DNA of 64,000 nucleotides from Karstenula rhodostoma CBS 690.94 (taxonomy: Eukaryota > Ascomycota > Dothideomycetes > Pleosporales > Didymosphaeriaceae), in assembly GCA_010093485.1 (NCBI GenBank), contig MU001507.1:1384662-1448661 (forward strand), read 5' to 3'. A model generated the notes under the pieces. The model searched no databases and was not told where the DNA came from. It saw only the letters and a list, made by a program, of their open reading frames with translations. Numbering within the stretch: the first letter of the stretch is position 1; every line of letters begins with the position of its first letter. This document shows positions 39,047-51,300 of this stretch, piece after piece. Made by a program: the position numbers and the translations under genes.

Positions 39047-42000
39047 GAGAAATAGATATATACTTTTATAAATTATTTATAATATTTAAAAATAAAAATA
39101 AAGTTTTATTTATAGTATTTTATATATATAAATAAGCTAAAGAATAGATCTAACCCTATATAGTTAAGTATCTAAATATAGACTATAATAATAACAATAA
39201 AGAATATATTAATAATAATACTAATATAGTTAATATTATTAAAGACTATAAAACCTTTAAAAAATACCTTAAATAATTTTTTAGAATTACTAATAAGATA
39301 TTTATTACTAAATAAGCTATCTAAACTATTAAATAATACTAATCTATAACTAAGTATATAGTTAAATCTCGTAAATATAAATTTCTAAAAATAATATATA
39401 AATAAAGCCTTAAATAATTTATATAAAAAGAATTATTTTATAGTAGATTTAAGATTAATATTTTTAAGAACCTATATAAAGAAATAATTAGAATTAATAA
39501 AGAATAATTTATACTAAATAAAAAATTATAATAGAACTCTAAGGTAATAAGCTTTAAATAATTAGTACTAGTAATCTACTAAATACTATTTAAGGTATTT
39601 TAATACTAGTTATATAATTTATATAAATATTAGCTAATAGAAGGAGTCTAGTTTAACTATTTAAATAAGAGAAAGGAAAAAGTAACTAGAATATTTAACT
39701 AAATAAATTTATTAAAAAATAATATAAATAAGCGTATTTCTAATAGAACCTAATAACTAGAAACTAAAATATACCTCTATTTTAAATATAGTAAACTAGG
39801 CTATATAACTAGAAACTATAAATATAAAAATAAAATTATTAAATAATTAAATATACTATCTATTAAAAAAGTAATAACTATTAATAAAAAATAATAGATA
39901 GTAATCTCTATTAACTAGCTTAAAATTAAAAAAAAAAGTTTAGAATAATTAGACTTACTAGACTTTTAACTTTATAAAAATACTAAAAAAAAATTAAATA
40001 TATATAAAAAGAAAATAGTTTTATTATTTTCTATACTATATTTATAGACTAGATAATAAAAAGATAATCTAATATTACTAGACTATATACTATATACTAA
40101 TAACTAATATATATAGAATTTTTTATAATAATATTAACTAAAAGATAGAGATTTTATATATAGAGTAATAGCCTATAGAAATAATAAAATTATTCTAATT
40201 ATTTATAAATCTAAGTAAATTAATTTTATATTTAAAAAAGTAAGGGAATAGACTAATTATACTTACTAGAATTAAAAAAAAAATAAAGTCTATCTAAATA
40301 AAAATTTAATATATATATTATAGTATAATCTAAACTACTATAACCCTATATATATATCCCTTAAATAGTAATACTATAGAGAGGATATATATAGTATATA
40401 TTATTAAATAAAAGAAAAAATAAACTACTAATTATAAAAAATTTAATATTACTAATAGTAATAGTTTAACTATCCTATTAAATAATATAATAAATACTTA
40501 TAGAATAAACACGAAACTAAGTACTTTCTAAACTTTAATAATACTATAAACTAAGTATATTTAATATTTATTAATAAAGAATATATATAATTTTTTTAGT
40601 ATACTTATTTATACCCTTACTATAAAAAGTATAAGGAGTTTAAAAAAGTAAATAGATTTAATAGTAATTTAAACCCTAAATCTATAATAATTAGATTTAA
40701 ACCTATATTAAAAAAGAAAAATAGTAAAGTTTTCTATAATATAAGTAGTACTATATTAGAAAGAGAAGAAACTAATAAAAAATACTATAAATACTATTAA
40801 GAGAAAAAGATAAGGTATAACTATTATAAAAATATATATTTTAAATCTAAAATATATAATAGTAAAGAGATATCTTTTTTAAATATATACCTTAAAAATC
40901 TACCTTTAAAGAAATAAATACTATAAAAAGTATAAAATTAATTAAACTACTAGTATAACTTAAAGAAATATAGATAAAAACTTTTATAAATTCTAGAGTA
41001 GGGAGGAACTTTATATTATACTAAATAGTATAGAAAACTAGATTTATTATACTAAATAAAAAGAAACCTTATACCCTCTATATTATAAATAGAACTATAA
41101 TACCTAAAATACCTTATATTATCTATAAGGTTAAGATAATACTTAATATTTAAAAATACTAGAAGAAAATTACCCTTAATATATTAAAAAAATTAACCTA
41201 TAAAATTATATTAGAATTATTTTAATTAAAGATATATAACCTATATATTAACTAGAGTTTAAAAAAGATATTTTTTAAGCGCTATAATTATATATTATAA
41301 GTAAAGTCTATATAATAAAAAAATATAATAGTAAATAAAAAAATATAATAGTAAATAAAAAAATTATTAATAATATAATACTATAATAGAAAGTTAAAAA
41401 ATAGAAATTACCCTTAGTAAATACTAGTAGAAACTACTAGGTTATAAAGTATAAAAAGAAGAATACTAGTATAAATTTTATTATATCTAAATAATATAAA
41501 GTATAGATATATATATTTAAAAAAAGAGAAAAAGAAATAAATCTTCTATAGTATTAACTTTAAAATTATATAATTAATTTAGAAAAAAAAAAGATACTAC
41601 CTTTTAGACTATTATATAGTAAATCTAGAAAGGAACTCTAGTAAAAAAAAGAGTTTATTAAAAGTAATATTAAGAAAGAATATATTAGACTTTTAAAGTT
41701 ATTAATAACTAGCCCTTTTATATTTATACTAAAGAAAGATAGAGAACTATAGCCCTATATAAACTATAAAAAACTTAATAATATTATAATTAAAAACTAA
41801 TATCTATTATCTAATATTTTAGAACTTAAAAATAGACTTTTATAAGCTAAAGTTTTTACTATAATAGACCTATAAAATAGATACTACCTTATTAGAATAA
41901 AAAAAAATAAAGAATAGAAAATAATATTCTAAATATAATATAAACTATTTAAATATATAGTAATACTTTTTAAATTTATAAACGTACTAGTATTTTTTTA

Positions 42001-43477
42001 AGTACTAATTAATAATATTTTATAAAACTATCTAGATATTTTTATTATTATATATATATATAATCTTTTTATTTTTTCTAAAAATAAATCTAACTATATT
42101 TTATATATATAAATAGTACTTAAGGCCCTAGATAAAATATAGTTATAAATTAAACTAAAGAAGTACTTATAGTATATTAAATACCTTAAATTTCTAGAAT
42201 ATATTATTACTATAAAAGAAATTAAGATAATACTAAGTAAAATTAAATATATTAAGACTTAGTCTATACCTAAAATAGCTAAGAATATCTAAGAATTCTT
42301 AAAATTCTATAGATTAAACTAATAATTTATTAAAAACTATATAAAAATTATAATACCCTTAATAAATTTTATAAAAAAGGATATACCCTTTAAGTAAATA
42401 ATAGAGTATAGAATATTATTTTAACTTTTTAAAATAGTATATATTATAGAACTAGTTTTTATATATTTTAAAGATAAAGAACTACTATAATTTAAAATAA
42501 ATATAAGTAATTTAGTATTAGGTATATATACTAAATAAAAAAGAAATAGTAAATAGTATCTAATTATCTACTATTTATATAAATTTAATAATATAGAAAT
42601 ATAATATAATATATATAATAAAAAACTCTATATAATTATTAAAGTATTAAAGTACTAGAGAATCTATATTCTTAATTACTTATTACTAAAAGTCTATATA
42701 GATTATAAAAACCTATTATAGTTTATAATAATTAAGAAACTTATACTATAATAATAATAATAGTTATAGACTATAGAATAATATAAGTTTAAAGTTATCT
42801 ATATAGTAGAAAAAGAAAATAAAAGAACTAATACTCTTAGCTAATAAAGTAATCTAGTAAAAAAAAAAAAAAAAAAGATTTTTTCTATAATTTTTTATTA
42901 AATTAAAAATAGATCTCTAGAATCTATAGTAAAATTTAACTAACTTCTAGTTATTTCTAGAGAAGTATCTAAGAAACTATAAACTAAAATTATTTAATAA
43001 TATTATAATAATCCTATATATAGATATCTAGGTATTAAGAAAATATTAAAACTTATCTAATAGAACTATAGCTTTAAAGGAATTAAGGAAATAGTAATAA
43101 TATATATTTAAAAATATATAAAATACTAATAAAATAAGTATATAATATATCTTAAGTTTAGAGAAATATAAGTAATATAAATACTAATAGTACTATAAAA
43201 AAATATTATAATAGACTTTATTATAGAAATTCTAAAATCTAAAAATCTAGTAATAGAAGTTACCTATAATATTATACTAGTAATAGTCTATTAACTAATT
43301 AAGTATATAGAACTTATATTCTATTTAAAAATAATAAATATAAAAAAACTAGTATTATTTATTCTAAATTAATTAATTAAATATTATAGAATTCTAAAAA
43401 TAATTATTAGTAATAGAAATAAACTCTTTATTTTAAATTACTAAATAATATTTATAGTACTTATTAGAATAAAACGA
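39047..43477 (+). mobile_element. truncated B-family gypsy element C (RIP relic)
   Basis: From about 39047 the plus strand closely follows the reverse complement of element B's gag and pol, and the match stops near 43477, before B's 3' end. No flanking LTRs are present, so both ends are lost. Readable relics: a CCHC knuckle CFKCSKLGHITRNC (39771-39822), an RT block ending PYINYKKLNNI (41718-41805) and YIYNLFIFSK from YIDDILIFSK (42045-42085). A 17-18 base A run near 42860 replaces an A/G-rich stretch of B. Confidence 0.85.
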
Positions 43478-44202
43478 AAGCTATTAATAATATATAGTAT
43501 TCTATAAAGTATTAATTATATAATTTTTTTAGATTAGGTTTTCTTTTAAAATTCTATTTAATTTAGTATTTTATTAAAAATAGATCTTTTTACCTATCTA
43601 GTTCTAAAAAATCTAATATCTTTTTTTAATATTTATATTTTTTTATTTACTAGTAAAATTAATCTAATATTAGATAAAAATTTATTATATTTATATATAA
43701 ACTAAAGAAAAAAAAACTACTAAAATACTATATATTAAATATAGAATTTATAGTTTTATTTTTTAATCTAGATAGTAAGGTATAATTTATAGTATATAGA
43801 ATTAAAAAAAGTATTTCTATATCTATTTTAGTTATAAAGATATATAAAATTAAATATTTAAATATTTTATTACCTTTCTCTTTATAAATATATTTCTACT
43901 ATATTAATATAATATTTTTCTTATATTCTTTCTATTATAGAATATAGTATTTCTATAAAAAATTTAGTTTCTTACTATTAATTATCTTTAAAATACCTAA
44001 AATTATATCTATAAATAAAAATATTACTCTAGAATTTTAAAACTAGTATAACTTTATAGTTAGGTAAGAAATATAGTTTAATTTTTTTTTCTATAGTTTA
44101 ATTTAACTTAGAAGTATATATAGAGAATTATAAAAAAAGTTTTTATATACGAATTAAAATATATAGTATACTAGAAGTTAGGAATTAAAATATTTCTAAC
44201 TT
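43478..44202. other. RIP-mutated AT-rich DNA, unassigned
   Basis: No alignment to B beyond 43477, no readable protein block and no open frame. Confidence 0.5.
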
Positions 44203-44336
44203 TAGACTTTTCTTTTTTATTATAAATAGTATTATTTTTTAGAGCCTTTTAATAGATTTATATAGTACCTCTAGATATTTTCTTATTACTAGATAGTTAT
44301 AATAGTAGCTTTATATTAAAAAAAAAAAAAAAAAAA
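44203..44336 (+). repeat. short retroposon-like repeat with poly(A) end, copy 2
   Basis: Matches 22015-22147 over about 110 bp, ending in the same TTTATATT followed by 19 A (44318-44336). The differences seen are mostly C/T and G/A. Flanking sequences of the two copies are unrelated, so this is a dispersed repeat and not part of a larger duplication. Confidence 0.6.
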
Positions 44337-44934
44337 CTTTAGGCTTAATAAAAAAATCTATTAGAGCTAAGAATCTAAAAATAGAATATAAGTAAAATAG
44401 ATATATATTTTCTCTAAAGAATTCTTAAAATACTAATCTTTTAGGGCTAATATCTATAGAGATATAATAGTTTTAAACTATTAACTTTAAAGTATACTTT
44501 TTCTTTCTATTATTCTACTATACCTTTATATACTAGTCTAAAATAGGGATAATACTACTATATAAAAACTATACTATAGGAATTACTATAAAATATTAAA
44601 ATAATAACTCTAAATAGAAGGGTAATATTATAAATATAAATATATATAAAGAATATTAGTAAAAGATAGTATAATAAGGAATAATACTAATAATAAAAAA
44701 TAAAGTATTACTCTTTAGAATTACTAAGAATTAATATTATATAATAAAGTTTTATATATATAAGAAATCCTAGGAATATTAGGGCCTTAGTAAAATAATA
44801 AAGAAGTTCTATACTATAAAAAAGTTCTAGAGACTATAAAAAGTCTAGAGACTATAATAAAATATTAAGATATTAAAGGATTAGAAAACTAGTATATAAT
44901 CTAAAAAAGAAATTATATAATTTCTATTTTTTAT
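44337..44934. other. RIP-mutated AT-rich DNA, unassigned
   Basis: Nothing recognisable; AT-rich with no CA/TG noticed. Confidence 0.5.
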
Positions 44935-45160
44935 AGTTAATTTAAAATATTATTTAGAAGTAATTTACTTTTATATCTAAATTAAAGTATTTTATATTTA
45001 TATAAATACTTAGTCTTTTCTTAATATTATTATATTATATATTATTATAATATAAAATATTTACCTATTTCTTTATATAGTTTTTATTATATTTTATTTC
45101 TTAAATAATCCTTAAGGTATAGACCTTAGTTAGATATATAGGAAATCCCTTATAATAATA
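44935..45160 (+). repeat. partial A-type LTR, inverted copy
   Basis: The reverse complement of this segment follows the first about 220 bp of the gypsy A LTR (3547 onward), ending in ATCCCTTATAATA where A has the matching LTR terminus. It is a third, truncated family member in plus orientation. Confidence 0.7.
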
Positions 45161-45204
45161 TATTTAATAATATTATATTAATTTAAACTTTTAAATAATT
45201 AAAG

Positions 45205-45731
45205 TATTATAAAAAGTTTTCTATATTCCTAATCTAAAATTATATCTTAAGAATTATTTAAAAAATAAAATATAATAAAGGTAAATATAAAATTAAATAA
45301 TAATTTTATACTATAATAGAATATAATATAATAATATTAAAAGAAAACTAAGTATTTATATATATTTATAAATAACTTTAATTTAAATATAAAAGTAAAC
45401 TACTTCTAAATAATATTTTAAATTAACTACTAAAAATAAAACCTATATAGAGATTCTCTTAAATTATATATTAGTTATTTTAATTTTTACTATTTTATAA
45501 TTCTTTAATTTACTTTTATAGATTCTATTCTCTTAGTAGGAGTATTTACTCTACTTCTATTAAAATTTAGTATTTTTAAAATTTTATACTTTTAGTAGAA
45601 TTATAATTATATAATTTATAATATAAACTATTTTATAGGTTTATATATAAATATCTATTAGTTTTATTTTTATTACTAATATTTTATCTATAATTTTTTT
45701 TTTTCTAGTCTAGTTCTACTATAATAATAAT
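45205..45731 (-). repeat. A-type LTR, direct-orientation copy with indels
   Basis: From TATTATAAAAAG to the end near 45731 this follows the gypsy A LTR in the same orientation as A, but with extra segments (about 45405-45435 and 45645-45700) making it about 527 bp. The about 45 bp to its left (45160-45204) resemble A's internal sequence just inside its 5' LTR, so this was an LTR with a stub of internal region and not a clean solo LTR. Confidence 0.7.
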
Positions 45732-45952
45732 ATATACCTCTTAATTCTAGCTAATATTATAATTACTATAATATTATAAAAACTTTATATAGATATTTTA
45801 TATATAGATTTTATAATTTTACTTTATAATATATAAAAATCTTAATAAAAGTACTAATATTAATATAGAGGATATTAGTAATAAAGAATTAATATTTAAA
45901 AATTTTAAGACTAAGTAATATAACTACTAAAATATATTTAATTTATAAGAAA
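45732..45952. other. RIP-mutated AT-rich DNA, unassigned
   Basis: Short AT-rich spacer between the LTR relic and the inverted-repeat element; nothing recognisable. Confidence 0.5.
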
Positions 45953-45960
45953 TTAATTAT

Positions 45961-46681
45961 AGTACTAACTTTTTAGTAACCTATTTTAGATATTTAGTAA
46001 CCTATTTAGATATTCGGTAACCCACTAGTCTAGAATAGAAAGGTAAAGATTAGAAGGTATTAAATTTAGTTAATCTAAAATATTAAAGTAATAGTAAATT
46101 AAATCTAGTATATTATACCTTTTTTATCTTTTATATAGCTAGTATAGTTATAGAGATATAAATAGATTAATAGGTTTTAACTAATATTTTACTTTTAGTA
46201 TAACTATACCTATAGTTAATATACTTATTTACTTTAAGAGCCTATAATAGGGAGAATAATATAGAGAAAAATAGTAATATTTTAGTTTTATTATATATCT
46301 AATATATAATATAGAATCTAAATATAGAAATATTATCTAAAAATAGTAATATCTACTAATATAAACTACTATAAATATAACTCTTAAACTTATTATATTT
46401 AGATATATAGTAACTAATTATTACTTTAGAAATATTTTTATATATCTATTTATATTACTTAAATATAAATAGGTCTATTAATAAAAGCTACTATTTAAAC
46501 TATTAATAACTACTAAACTATAAGGTATTATAATAAAATTTAAAATTATAAAATAGACTATAAATCTAGCGCTATTAAACTAATATTTTAGATTACTAAT
46601 ATTCCTTAGTCTTAGCGTGGGTTGCTGAAAATCCAAATATATTGCCGAATATCTAAAATGGGTTGCCAAAAAGTCGTTACC
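45961..46681. mobile_element. 721-bp element with ~64-bp terminal inverted repeats at the compartment border
   Basis: The left arm (45961-46024) and the reverse complement of the right arm (46619-46681) align over about 64 bp. Their differences are mostly of RIP type (left AGTAACC against right GGCAACC). Each arm holds three degenerate ~20-bp subrepeats built around GGTTGCCRAA. The octamer TTAATTAT flanks both sides (45953-45960 and 46682-46689), which would fit an 8-bp target duplication as in hAT elements, though in AT-rich DNA such a match carries limited weight. No coding capacity is visible, so it is a MITE-like or decayed DNA transposon. Confidence 0.7.
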
Positions 46682-46689
46682 TTAATTAT

Positions 46690-46801
46690 ATATATAGAAC
46701 TTAATATATATAATTATCTTATCTAAAAAGTATTAAATTTTATAGTATAGTTATAAAGTTATAGGTATTAAGGGAAAAGTTAAGATATTTAATATTTAAA
46801 A
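46690..46801. other. last RIP-mutated stretch before gene space
   Basis: AT-rich without CA or TG up to about 46801, after which composition changes abruptly to normal (GTGGGCGACGCG). Confidence 0.75.
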
Positions 46802-47760
46802 AGTGGGCGACGCGATACCTTAGAGGGCTAGCTCCCTCCTCCCCCTAGTTAACCGGGAGCATCCAATTTCTACGGTACGGAGCTGGACGAAAGATTCATA
46901 TGGTAGTTTGGATAATCTAACAATTCATGTGCTTCGTGAGGTCTAAGAATCCCACCTGTGCTATCTTCCTTCTATCCAAGCTTGACAGCTGCTGGATCGC
47001 TTGGACACGAGCCCGTGTCAACGCACTACTTCATAAAATAGTCTATGTGTAGAAAGAGTTCTTCCAAAACGCAACGCGATCAGCGACATCCTGTCTTGAC
47101 ATGTTGACCCGCATTGCCAACCATATGTGGGCCTCAGTTGATAAGGTCCGCTTGACGATGCACGTCCAAACAACTCTACATGGTGCTGTGTATAGCGTTT
47201 CTGGGTTTCGCTGCAGTCTTCTGGAGCACTGGGACGGTCCGAACACATGTACCAGGCGCGCAGGCGGACTATGACGTTGATTGCAGGTGATAGGTCTCCC
47301 CCTTCGCTCCCCCTTCTCTTCTCTCACAGCGTAACAGTGAAGAACACGGTACGTACGTTAAGATGGGCAACATGGACCTCGTCTGCCAGAAAGCGCCAGG
47401 GCATGAGTCGTGCGAAAATACCAGTCGACGCGCGCCTTTCACGGCTACTGACAAGCTTTCTGCACCTCCACGCTTGGGCGGCCGGTCTAGGCCCCTCCTG
47501 CGCTAGCGCCACCTAGCCCGAGCGGGCACGGCCAACCTCAGCAGGAGCAACCGTGGATTCCCCATCGCAGACGCGCATCCACACGCCTGTTGTCGCTCCT
47601 GCCGCACGGCCGACGAACGTGCTGCTGTTGCGCTGCACCGCACCAACACGCAAAAACCACCCCCCACCGCGCTCGCGAAGCCTCCACGCGTTGAGCCCCT
47701 CGTCTCGCATCCAGGAGAGCGCGCCCTTCGTCGACCTTCGGCTGGACCCACATTCTTCCA
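46802..47760. other. intergenic, upstream of NTO1-like gene
   Basis: Normal-composition DNA with dispersed short frames on both strands, none of which shows domain-like sequence. It probably contains the promoter and 5' UTR of the gene starting at 47761; the last ~200 bp are rich in C and pyrimidines. Confidence 0.6.
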
Positions 47761-50700
47761 ATGGCGCCGCTGCCCGGCACTCCCAGACCACGCGTGAGGA
47801 GCTCCGGGCGACCGCTCAAGCGAACCATCTCCGATTCTGCGCCTCCGCTCAAGAAACGAAAGTACATACCCGGCGGGCCTGGAGGAGGCGGTAGGTACGT
47901 CGACGAAGACGGCCTCGAGACACCGGTAGGCGGCACAGGACCTGGCGGCTACGCATACATCGGACCCCGTGGCCGCATCGGCCGCATGAACGCTGAGCGA
48001 CAGGGCCTGCCTCTCACCGCGCCCTCGCCTTCATACTCTCGCCCTCGACGCGAAAGGCCGCCGGCTGGGCCACGCTCCAGTTCGGCCGCCGCAGTCGCCG
48101 CCGCAGTGGCGCAAAACGACGGGTACAAACCGCGCGAGGAGCGCGGGTGGGAAGAATTTCACCAGACGTTGGACATCGACCTTGAGCTGCCCATATTCAG
48201 CGCGGACCAGGTCGATGGGATAAGCCCCCCCGACTCCGCGCCCGGCACGCCCGTGACTGGCTTTTCGACCGGCCAGTACGCCATCGATAGCGGCGTATCT
48301 GCCCACTTTGAGGGTATCCGCGCCCAGCAGGCTTCGCAAGATGCCTCCACCCCAAATGGCCTCCAGCTAACCCCCAGGAAACGGGGCCCAGGACGACCGC
48401 CTCGCAAAACCGACTCCATGCTGAGCGGCCTAGGCTCGCCGCCACGACCGCGCATCAATCCTTTGCCGACTATGAATCCAAAGGAGAAGTTAAACCTGCC
48501 TAAACCCTCTACCCGCCAAGTGGAAACTTTCAAGGCATATGAAGAGAGTGAAGCTGTCAAAATCAATTACGTTGACCGGACAATGGCGAGCATTGGTTAT
48601 CAGGAAAGCGAGATCTTCGCGAAGCCGGAGAAGGCTTTGATTCGTGTGCCTGAGGGTTCGATCGAAGAAGACTTGGACTTGACGTTGCAATCAGAAGGCG
48701 ATGGCTCGAGCGCGGTCGGCGTTGGGCGCGTGGAGTATGACATGGACGAACAAGACGATCAGTGGCTGGAGACTGTCAATGCACAGCGGCGAGATGAAGG
48801 TGTAGAGGCTATCAAGCCGGCAATATTCGAGGTCACCATTACACAAATCGAGAAAGAGTGGCATGCTCTCGAGAAACGTAAGATCTTGCGTCACTTAGCG
48901 TCGCAAGTGGCTAATTCGAGTCCAGGTATACCTAAACCAAATCCGAAACCTCCTCAAACCCATCGTCCACGATCAAGCTCAGCAGCTGCAGTAAATGGAG
49001 AGCCTGCCGGCCAAGGCGACGAGCAGGACACAAAGTGCGCTGTTTGCGATGACGGTGACTGCGAGAACACCAATGCTATAGTGTTTTGCGATGGCTGCGA
49101 CTTGGCAGTGCACCAAGAATGCTATGGCGTACCATTCATACCGGAAGGACAGTGGTTATGCAGACGGTGCCAGTTAGTGGGGCGTGGAACCCCCGTTAGT
49201 GAACAGCCGGTACGTTGTATTCTTCGCAATTTGTATGTACGTTGCGCTAACTATTACAGGGTTGCATCTTCTGTCCAAACATAGACGGTGCTTTCAAACA
49301 GACTACTGCCATGAAATGGGCGCATCTCCTCTGCGCCATGTGGATACCTGAAGTCTCATTAGCGAACACGACCTTCCAAGAGCCCGTGCAAGACGTGGAA
49401 AAAGTGCCAAAGACGCGATGGAAGCTGGTAAGACTCTTATGGTGACGCTTTCGGATGTTGCTAATCTGGAATTTAGACGTGCTATATCTGCAAGCAGAAG
49501 ATGGGCGCATGCATTCAATGTGGCCACAAATCCTGCTTCGAAGCGTTTCATGTGACATGCGCGCGCAAGGCTCGATTGTGTTTGAAGATGAAATCTTCCT
49601 CATCTCAAAACCCACATGACGCTAGCGTACTAAAAGCCTATTGTGACAGACATTCGCCGAGCGACTGGCGCCGGGAGAACGATGTAGAAGGTGCGTTAGC
49701 TGAAGCCAAGTATTTTTATCGGCAGACGATGCGACATGTTCGTTGGGGCGACAGCCAAGCATATGCTTTGTCCATTGGCTCTGCGCATCCTCTCCCATCC
49801 GTGGAAGGCCCCGACGAAGACGACGGGTCTGGCAATCGACACAGACGTACAGGACCGCCTGTGAAATCTTGGCGACTTCCATCTGGAGCTCCAGTCGTAC
49901 CCCACGCCGTGTACCACAACGTGGAAAACTCGCTTATACGATTCAACGTTCGTAAACGCAAGGAGTTTGTTCAGGAGGCTTGCAAATACTGGACACTGAA
50001 ACGAGAAGCGCGGCGCGGCGCGGCCCTGATCAAACGCCTACAACTCCAATTAGATGCATTTTCATCGATGGAGATCACTCGTCGCAACTTTGCCGGAATG
50101 GGCGCGGTTGGCCGGCCCAGACTTCACCGCCGCATTCAGTTTGCGGAGCGTCTTGAGGATGACATGGAGTCGATTCTCCTTCTGTGCGAATCGGTTAAGA
50201 AACGCGAGGCCGAGAAGCTCAAGGAGGTCATGATCTTAAGAAGTATGCTCGATGCCGTGTATTTCCCGATTGCGCCGTTACTCGAACCGATCCTTGAGCG
50301 AGCTGCAATGTGAGTTGTGCTTCCTCGCATCACGTTGATTGCATTGCTGATTTTTTATTGTAGGTATGATAACAAAGACGTTTTCAAAGGGGGCTTTTTG
50401 GAATTACAGACTAGGCTTGCAGAGAAGTTTTATACGTCTGTACAAGCCTTCAGCGAAGATATAGTGGCCGTGTTCAGCTCGGTCATTGGCTTTGCTGCCA
50501 TTCCAGACGTCAGCGATGCTGATCAACAGCTTAGCGGCGTTGCTCACAGCCTTCTAACTGCCGAGCAAAAAGAAAAGAAGAAGTTGGCCAAGCGTATCAT
50601 CAAGGGCATTCAACCTTTGTTCGATGATGCGATGCACAAAGAGTCCGATTTGGCTGGCAGACCATTCGAAAGAGATGTCCCGAACCTAGAGGCGATACTT

Positions 50701-51300
50701 GACCAGAAATTACGTACGCGACCGCCTACTGCCACTGGTGCTAATGGAGTACATGCGAGTATTGAAAACGGGGCCTCTGGTGGTGCTGTCCAAGCCACAA
50801 AGACGATGACGGATGGGGTGGCAACAAAGAGCGATGAAGCCATCGCGCATGCACCCACGCCTGAAGAATTTTCCGAAGTTCACCGTTCTGCACGGGATGA
50901 GGCTGCCGATGAAGCTGCTATCGCTGCTCAACTCGGCCAGGACACGATGCAGGTGGTAGCTGATGCGGATGCCATGGATATTGATGGGGTTCGGGCAAAC
51001 AACACAACTGCGGCACCGCCCACCCCCCCGGGATCGGATCAAGATCTGCTTGGCCCAATTCATCATGGTGGCATACCCTGGTACATGAAGGAGTTCGATC
51101 CCGAAGGGACAACCGTCTACGAAGAGCGCTGGCGGGGTAGAGACGTACTGCGGGACATGAGCGAAGAACTGAGCGAGTTGGACGACGAGGAGCTGAATGG
51201 CCTTGCCGACTCCGAAGCCGTGATTCCGGAAACAGTGGTTTCGGAGGATCAACAAGAAGTAGCGCGAAACAAGCGCAGCAGAAACCGTGGCCTTCGGTAG
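47761..51300 (+). CDS. nto1: NTO1/BRPF-like PHD-finger protein (histone acetyltransferase complex subunit)
   Basis: Four exons: 47761-49209, 49260-49427, 49477-50309 and 50364-51300, joined through GT-AG introns of 50, 49 and 54 bp; 1128 residues. In order: a basic, low-complexity N-terminus (LKKRKY); an enhancer-of-polycomb-like segment near residues 310-380 (YDMDEQDDQWL); a C4HC3 PHD finger at about 425-475 (CAVCDDGDCEN, FCDGCDLAVHQECYG, WLCRRC); then, across two introns, an extended PHD domain (GCIFCPN, KWAHLLCAMWIPE, CYICKQKMGACIQC, HVTCARKA). This EPL-PHD-ePHD array is known from yeast Nto1 and animal BRPF proteins, which scaffold MYST acetyltransferases and read the H3 tail in the nucleus. 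The following helical region (residues 640-780) sits where BRPF proteins have a bromodomain, but I cannot confirm one. The acidic C-terminus looks disordered. The start ATG has a good context (CCAATGGCG). Confidence 0.88.

Noticed and set aside
46802..47760. overlapping frames on both strands before the NTO1-like gene
   Set aside because: Codon content is repetitive and Arg/Ser-rich in all frames, typical of chance frames in C-rich promoter DNA; no start context or domain.
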